From positions 4,126,478 to 4,190,477 of the forward strand of contig JBBCBC010000030.1 of NCBI GenBank assembly GCA_037126765.1: DNA of 64,000 nucleotides. The letters run 5' to 3'. Below, piece after piece: positions 57,998 through 64,000 of this stretch; within the stretch, counting starts at the first letter, position 1; each line of letters opens with the position of its first letter. This stretch comes from Stenogyne calaminthoides. Lineage: Eukaryota; Streptophyta; Magnoliopsida; Lamiales; Lamiaceae. The position numbers and the translations under genes are program-made. The notes under the pieces are model-generated. The model did no database searches. It was not told the origin of the DNA and worked only from the letters and a program-made list of their open reading frames with translations.

Positions 57998-58786
57998 AAG
58001 GTTACAAATGGTCTAGTAATTTTGCTCAAATCCACAAATAATCCTATAAGTTTTTACTTTATCAATTTTGATTATTTTAATTTTAATTTTAGTCATTTTC
58101 TCCAAATAATTTAAAATTTGATCGGAAATTTGACCTAACTTTTTATTCTTGTCACGTCAACGGTCGGTCACCATTCTCATTTGAACTGTCTTTCATCAAG
58201 GAAGAAAAATTCTCAATCAATTTCATGTTTTGATTACACTTCCTTCGTGAATCGCAACTTAAAAATCACGAATTTCATTCATTATCGTGACTAATTTCGA
58301 GTGATTTATGTTGAGGCGAGGGTTGAAACCATATTCTATTCCTCTCACTGAACCCATCATTTCAATATATTTTTTCGCATTATTTTGTATGCTACTCCTC
58401 AGTCCACTAAAACTGTGTTCACTTTCATTATTTGTCCGTCCAACAAAAGTGTGTTCATTCTTTTTATGTACACACTCACTTTATCTCCATCACCCATCCA
58501 TCAATTAATTACTCATATTGACATTGTATTTTACCCACAAAATTCACTTTATTTATAAACGAACCCCACAATACCCTTTATTTTATCTATTTTATCTACC
58601 TTTTCTTAAAACATGTGTCAAAAGAATTGATCACAATTTTAGTAGAAGGGGGGAGATTTCAAGCCAAAATTTTCAGTTTTCTGGTGAAAATGATTAAAAT
58701 TGAAATTAAAATGATCAAAATTAATAAAATAAAAATTTATAGGATCATTTGTGGATTCAGATAAAATTACATGATTATTTATAATT
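57998..58786. mobile_element. Large MITE-like inverted-repeat element, about 790 bp
   Basis: Left 'tccacaaataatcctataag' and right (reverse complement) 'tccacaaatgatcctataaa', both continuing with 'ttttta.ttta..aattttgat' blocks. The interior is unrelated AT-rich DNA without coding capacity. Confidence 0.65.
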
Positions 58787-59108
58787 TTTTTCTCTCTTTT
58801 TTACCAACTAAATTCCCATTTTCATATTAATTCTGCCTAAAACAAGAAATTAGCTTGAGGTCCCAAGTTTTCAAGTGGTACGCACTTATGGGGTCATACA
58901 AACACAAATGATAAGGTCCAAACTTTATTGTAGTCACTTTTAAAACTTATAGTACCATAACTTTAGCAATCAGTTTTTTTTTTTTTTTATCGACAAAGAT
59001 ACCATAGTTACATTAAGACTCAAACACACAAATTTTCATTTTTTAACTTTTTTTTATCGAATCTGGCCTCCCACTCAATTGGTAGTTCAAAAGATAGTTG
59101 TTAGATAT

Positions 59109-59290
59109 TAGTAGTTAAGACACCAAGACCCAAACACTCCACAAATTCATCAACCCACTTTATAACTCCCATATTTCAATTGCTCCAATTCGAATTCCTA
59201 AAGGGATGATAGTTCACCATATTAGTAATTAAGACACCAAGACCCAAACACTCCATAAATTCATCGCCCAATCTTATAACTCCCATATTT
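59109..59290. repeat. Direct repeat, about 70-bp units, period 113
   Basis: 'ttaagacaccaagacccaaa' followed by 'cactcca.aaattcatc' and 'ttataactcccatattt' occurs at about 59109-59178 and again at 59222-59290. Confidence 0.85.
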
Positions 59291-60262
59291 TCGCTCCCAA
59301 AGGAAATCGAATCCTGATTCCCACTTTCAATTGGTAGTTCAGGTAAACCCTTTTCCACCGATTATAACTTTAGCAATCAGTAATTACTCCATATTGTTTT
59401 TTTAACTATTTTTGCCAAAAATGATTTTTTGTACTTCCGTTTCATTATTATTGTGTCACGTAATGCCTTTAAAGATACATATAAAAGTGATTAAAAATAA
59501 CAAAATTATAAATTACTAAAAACATTAGTATAGTAAATGAAAGGGGACCATATATTTATGTGCACAGAAAAACTTGACAAGTGTGAAAATGACAAAAACC
59601 ACATTAGAAAAATGTGGCAACCTGTCTCGCACGTGGGACCCACTGCCTTAATTCTTAGGATGTAGCTGTTATAAACTTATCCAAACTTTATTCCGATTTT
59701 TCAAGAAAAAAAATAGTTGCTCTATAATTGAGAAGCATGGTCCAGATAATTAGTTGCAGGAGAGTGAATCTATTTAGGAAGATTGTGACTAATTAATTCA
59801 ATGAAAATGTAATGGAGATAGCTAATACTTACCAACCGATACGTTTTAGGAAAACAACTAATACTATTTGCCCTTGAAAATTTGCTAATCGAAGAAAATG
59901 TGCGAAGTCAAAAACACTAAAAACCTGCACAGCCCATCTCACATTACATCGATCAAATCCGGGGTAAGAAACACGCTTTAACAACTAGTTGACAGTTAAT
60001 GCCTTCAAGCACTTCCCTCTCATACAATTAGAGTTCAAAACAAGCCAACTCTTAGCAAAACTCTAAAAACGAAAACAAAAGGGCGTTTTCCGTTAGTCTC
60101 ACTTGTCCTAAACGATCAACAAAAAAAACAAGGGTTTACATCACATTTCTACACTCTCTCATCGCCACTACTCAATGAGAGGGGACCTAGAGGCGGGTTC
60201 TAAAGCCCGACCACCTACGTTGTGGGCTTCAAAGACGAACTTTTGGTCTGTTATTAGTGCTT
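59291..60262. other. Intergenic and 3' flank of the DUF789 gene
   Basis: No gene. The higher-complexity part, 60130-60262, is probably the 3' untranslated region of the minus-strand gene. Confidence 0.5.
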
Positions 60263-62138
60263 CTAGCCATGCCTATTTCCCATGAAGTAGTTGAAGTCAT
60301 GATGTTGGACCCGTAGTTGCTTTAGCCAAGAATCCGCCACGCTTAAAAGGGCCACGATTCTTTCACGGTCCTGGCCATTCTTGTCTGAAATCCACACATC
60401 TCCTTGCATCTTATAAGTGGCCAAACCGAACGGAGGGAGGGAGATGCCCTCGTCTTCTTTCCTCTTCGTTTTAGCATTCCCAACCTCGTCTTCAAGGTCC
60501 ATATCTGTCGTAATTCTCACCATTTACATAATTTTCGAAAATTGAAAAAATGGGTGTTTTAATCGAGCTAGATTGAAGAGTTCATACCTTGAAAAGACGA
60601 GGATAGGGTGTGGTATGTGAGGAAGCACGTTTGCAAGTCTTTAATGGTTCTACCGGTAGGAATATGATAAATCGGGTACCTGGGGGTTCATTCACAAAAC
60701 GGATTAACACTAAATCTCACGATATTCATCATGTAAATCACTAAAGTATGTTAGGAGAAAAACAAACCAGGCGACTGCCATCCAACTAGCGGGTGAAAGA
60801 TCAACACTTCTCAACGACATTAACCCGGGGTGTCTTTGTGCTAAGCTACTAATCTGAGAAGCAAATAATCGAACATATGTCAAATCAAATGAAAATAAAG
60901 AATGTCAAACTTCACAGTAAAATCCTGATTCCATTTTATTTTTTAAAAGCAAGAATATATTCTACATGGAAAACTATTTACCACACAAGAAAAGAACGGC
61001 CAATTATAAATCACCTAAAAATTATGGAAACGGAATAAAGACCTCCAATAATATAGATAAGACAAGAAATTCTCAACAAGAACTGGCCAAAAAAAGTAAG
61101 TTGATTCATTTCACCAGTCAAAAGCAATCAAGTTCTCTAGTATATGTCTTACAATTCGATTCTACCCTATCTATGCAATTTGCTTCTCCTTTATTGATTC
61201 TTTCGCAATAAAAGTTACGGTGTATAGAAGGAACAATTAATCAAACACTTATGCAAGAAAAAGGGATATTGCAATAAGTAACGAGAGCTTGAATCGTTAA
61301 AATCATGACCTTATCCGTAAGAGGAACTCTTCCATACGGCGATGATCTCTCAAAGTATTGAAGATAAAGATTACCCAATCTTTCGTTTGGATGCCAGAAG
61401 CTATCCTGCTCGAATATTCCTTCATCGGACGAGCACCCATCCCACCTCGATAGCTTTTCACTCTCGCTCTCATCACTAAACGAGTCACTAAATGAGTCCC
61501 TTGTCTCACTAACCGAATCAGACTCTTCCCTATAGGATCAAACACACATTCATCAAGAAACTTCAAAACCAACATACCTCAAATTAACATAATTCCATAA
61601 GATCAACTGAATTACGAAGAGATCGACCCACAATATCATCATAACGAAGCGAAAAACGACCTAAACTAAGCTCGATTACTAATCCAATTCATACAACTAG
61701 ATAAAACCAGCTGATCACCTCTGCAAATGTGGTTACCTTAAACAGTTTGCAGATGAATTGCTAGTGAAGATTTGGATTGCAGAGAGATACGGCACAAAAT
61801 ATTGAATTAGGTTTTGGCCATCATCGGAGACGATTGGAACTCCGGCGCCATAAGCACTCCATTCATCAAAACTATTCCAAAGATCAGCTAGTACAAAGTA
61901 GTCCAATTTTTCCCTTTCCCATGGATGCCATAGCCTATTAAGCTTCCTCGTTTCACTCTATAACCCCATCAACATATAAATTAATAGATAAATTATTAAA
62001 AATGCAAATTAAAACCATCAATCAGATAATTTATGAAACAAATAAATTCAAGAAAGGGATAAACAATACCTTTGGGAGGAACTGAGATGGGACAAGCGGT
62101 GTTGTGCAATCCAAGAAGCTTTCAAGGTTTGTCTGCAT
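60263..62138 (-). CDS. DUF789 family protein
   Basis: Six exons on the minus strand: 62138-62070, 61957-61737, 61529-61310, 60853-60768, 60679-60588 and 60504-60263. All introns are GT...AG and the frame is continuous: 930 bp, 309 aa. It begins MQTNLESFLDCTTPLVPSQF. Conserved parts are ETRKLNRLWHPWEREKLDYF, ADLWNSFDEWSAYGAGVPIV, LIQYFVPYLSAIQIF, LGNLYLQYFERSSPYGRVPL, ASWMAVAWYPIYHIPTGRTI and a C-terminus ending in VQHHDFNYFMGNRHG. A Ser/Glu/Asp-rich stretch (about 95-125) looks disordered. DUF789 is a plant family without an established biochemical role. There is no signal peptide or membrane segment. The length and start fit the family. Confidence 0.95.
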
Positions 62139-63765
62139 TGAAACCCTGTCAAAGATCAACATAATTTTCTGGGAGAGAGAGAGAGGGGGAGAGAGAGAGA
62201 GAGGGGGGGGAGGAGAGAGAGATTGGCCTAATTCTCTCTCCTAACTCGTTTTTTGAAAGAAAACAGGGGAAATTAGCACAGGGGAAAGGAAGAAAAGCAG
62301 AGGAAGGCAAAAACAACGGAATTTATGAGGAGAGATGAAAAGAGAAATTTGACGGGATTTTCCTCTCTTAGTAAATGTATGAGAGAGAAAATGAAAGAAA
62401 GAGAGAGGAAAAAACTGGAATATGAAATAAAGATTACTATCCTTTGACGTTTGGACAAACCAATAGCAAAAACCGCAGGTCTTTATCAATTCTTGCTTCT
62501 TCAATTTAATTTTTTTCCCCCAAAATTCAATCTTTCAACAAGATTCCTGATCGCCGGAAAACCCGGAGTCCGGTAAGATTTTCCGGCAAAACCCCCCAAA
62601 TTCTTATATCTCTAACCTAAGCCCGGATTTTTTTCCTCCAAGAAAAATTTCACCCATCAATTTAATTGACATAAAAAAGGCAACCAACAACACCACAAGC
62701 ACTAGAAAAGATCAAAACATCTCCACATAAATAACACCCATTTTCAAATTCCGGAAAATGACATGCACCCTGTTTCCTAAATTCCACGATAACCCCACAA
62801 ATTACGTTTCCGCGCGTGTTGAAAGCGAGAACAAGTTTAGGGCAAAAGAAATTAAAATCGACGCGAAAACGTTGGGATCACGCGACGGTATATCAAAATT
62901 GAGGGAAAATTTCTCTTTCAACAATAGAAATCAGAAATGAAATGAAATGGGTTTTTGATGAAAAGAGGACCGACTTTAATTCGTTTAAAAAGCGAAAGGA
63001 ATTAAGGAGGTGATGATGTATTATGAATGGGTTTTGAAACCAGAATTTGGGTCATCAGTGGTAAAGCAGGTGATGGAATGCGTGAGCAATTAGTGTGTGA
63101 GAGAGAAAGGGGGAGGAGGTAGAGAGAGAAAATCATTGAGGTGAGATATATCTGTCAATCTTTTTCTACACTGAAAGATACGTGTATTTAATTCTTGGAT
63201 TTACTATATATACTGATATTATTATAAATATAATAATATTAATTGATAAATACTATGGTATTGATTCATGTGTTACGCCACCAACTCATTTATTAATGAT
63301 TTTCCTGCCACAAAGTTTTGAAGGAACTTCCCACTAATGCCATTTAATTTTGTATTAATTAAGTGGAGTTTGTAGACCGTTAGTTTATACATATTAATTC
63401 CCTCAAAAAAAAGGAGTTATACGTATGAAATACTTATACATCTCATTGGAGTATTGTCAAATTAATGGTAGGACAAATGGGCCGTGTGCTTATATGAATT
63501 CAACTGGACGAGAAAAATTATTTGCGGTGTATTTTTTAATAGTAGTAATATTTATTTGAGAAAAGAAAATTAATGGTGTTTAAAGAATTAAAAAAGTGGA
63601 CAATTGAACAATAAATGGTGAAAGTATGTTTGACTTTCGCCACCCTAAAAGCTAAAATCACCGAATTGGTCTATGCTTTTGTGAAGAATGTATTTTTAGG
63701 TTTATAATTTGGGTCAAAGGGAAGTAGGGCTTGTTTGGTTTACTTCTAATATTTTGAACAAGGGT
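62139..63765. other. Upstream region of the DUF789 gene
   Basis: 62165-62222 is an impure (GA)n/G-rich tract, (CT)n on the coding strand, within about 85 bp of the start codon and so probably leader. 62330-62400 is also GA-rich. A plus-strand open frame at 62758-62940 has no recognisable features. From 63180 on the DNA is AT-rich without genes. Confidence 0.5.
62165..62222. repeat. (GA)n tract in the DUF789 leader/promoter
   Basis: Alternating GA runs broken by runs of G; pyrimidine-rich on the gene's coding strand, as in many plant leaders. Confidence 0.9.
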
Positions 63766-63985
63766 GGGTCTTATGTCATCCAGGTGTATCGCGCACTCAT
63801 ACTGCATATTAGAATCGTATAATTTATTATATTGAAAAATGCAATATGTTTATATTGGATCGTACAACTATTAATATGAAAAAAGAGTTACACGTTTTAA
63901 TATAAATAAATTGCATATTTTAGTATAATAAATTACACGATTCTAAAATGTACTATAAGTGCACGATGACCCTGGATGCATCAAG
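63766..63985. repeat. Palindromic 'GTGCA' MITE, copy 6
   Basis: Complete copy: 'atccaggtgtatcgcgcact' at the left, 'aactattaatatgaaaaaag' at the centre, 'gtactataagtgcacgatga' then 'ccctggatgcat' at the right. It reaches almost to the window end. Confidence 0.85.
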
Positions 63986-64000
63986 AAGTTATCCTCTGAA

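Noticed and set aside
61303..61575. A 90-aa minus-strand frame overlapping DUF789 exon 3
   Set aside because: It is in the wrong frame and crosses the intron border; the spliced frame gives the conserved DUF789 sequence.

Overview
The window is nuclear DNA from a flowering plant. The genes have several introns with GT...AG borders and AT-rich introns, the protein families are plant-specific (class IV HD-Zip, EPF peptide, NHL/LEA_2, DUF789), and the intergenic DNA is AT-rich and packed with plant LTR retrotransposons and MITEs. The proteins read as eudicot; I cannot name the species.

Layout. 1-9694: old Ty3/gypsy (Tat-type) retrotransposon DNA on the minus strand, with one LTR, a primer-binding site, decayed gag, protease, RT and integrase, an 80-bp tandem array and a second gag-like stretch. 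11662-13598 (-): IST1-like ESCRT-III-associated protein, 5 exons. 16260-19535: broken pieces of an HD-Zip IV gene, including a head-to-head inverted repeat of START-domain fragments (17404-18388). 22208-29646 (+): the complete HD-Zip IV gene (ATML1/PDF2-like, 696 aa, 10 introns), whose introns are loaded with MITEs. 29777-30467: one transposon nested in another. 31601-32302 (-): NHL/LEA_2 membrane protein with a long AAAG repeat just upstream. 33108-33819: probable solo copia LTR. 36644-37889 (-): F-box gene with a frameshift. 39967-40350 (-): small basic protein of unknown function. 44263-45219 (+): EPF1-type stomatal patterning peptide, 2 exons. 47852-51060 (+): ELMO-domain protein; first exon not found and one conserved segment apparently missing. 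51100-60200: gene-poor, repeat-rich. 60263-62138 (-): DUF789 protein, 6 exons. 62139-64000: promoter side of that gene, then repeats.

How the genes relate. Most are unrelated single genes. Two have epidermal roles in their families: the ATML1/PDF2-like HD-Zip IV factor (epidermal identity) and EPF1 (stomatal spacing). They lie about 15 kb apart on the same strand. An L1-box-like motif upstream of the HD-Zip IV gene fits the autoregulation known for this family.

The most interesting structure is the HD-Zip IV inverted repeat. It is made of two facing copies of exons 5-6 plus their intron, has almost no spacer, and shares a 29-nt perfect match with exon 6 of the intact gene 9 kb downstream. 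If transcribed it would fold into a long hairpin and could supply small RNAs against its own parent gene. That activity is inference; the structure is visible directly.
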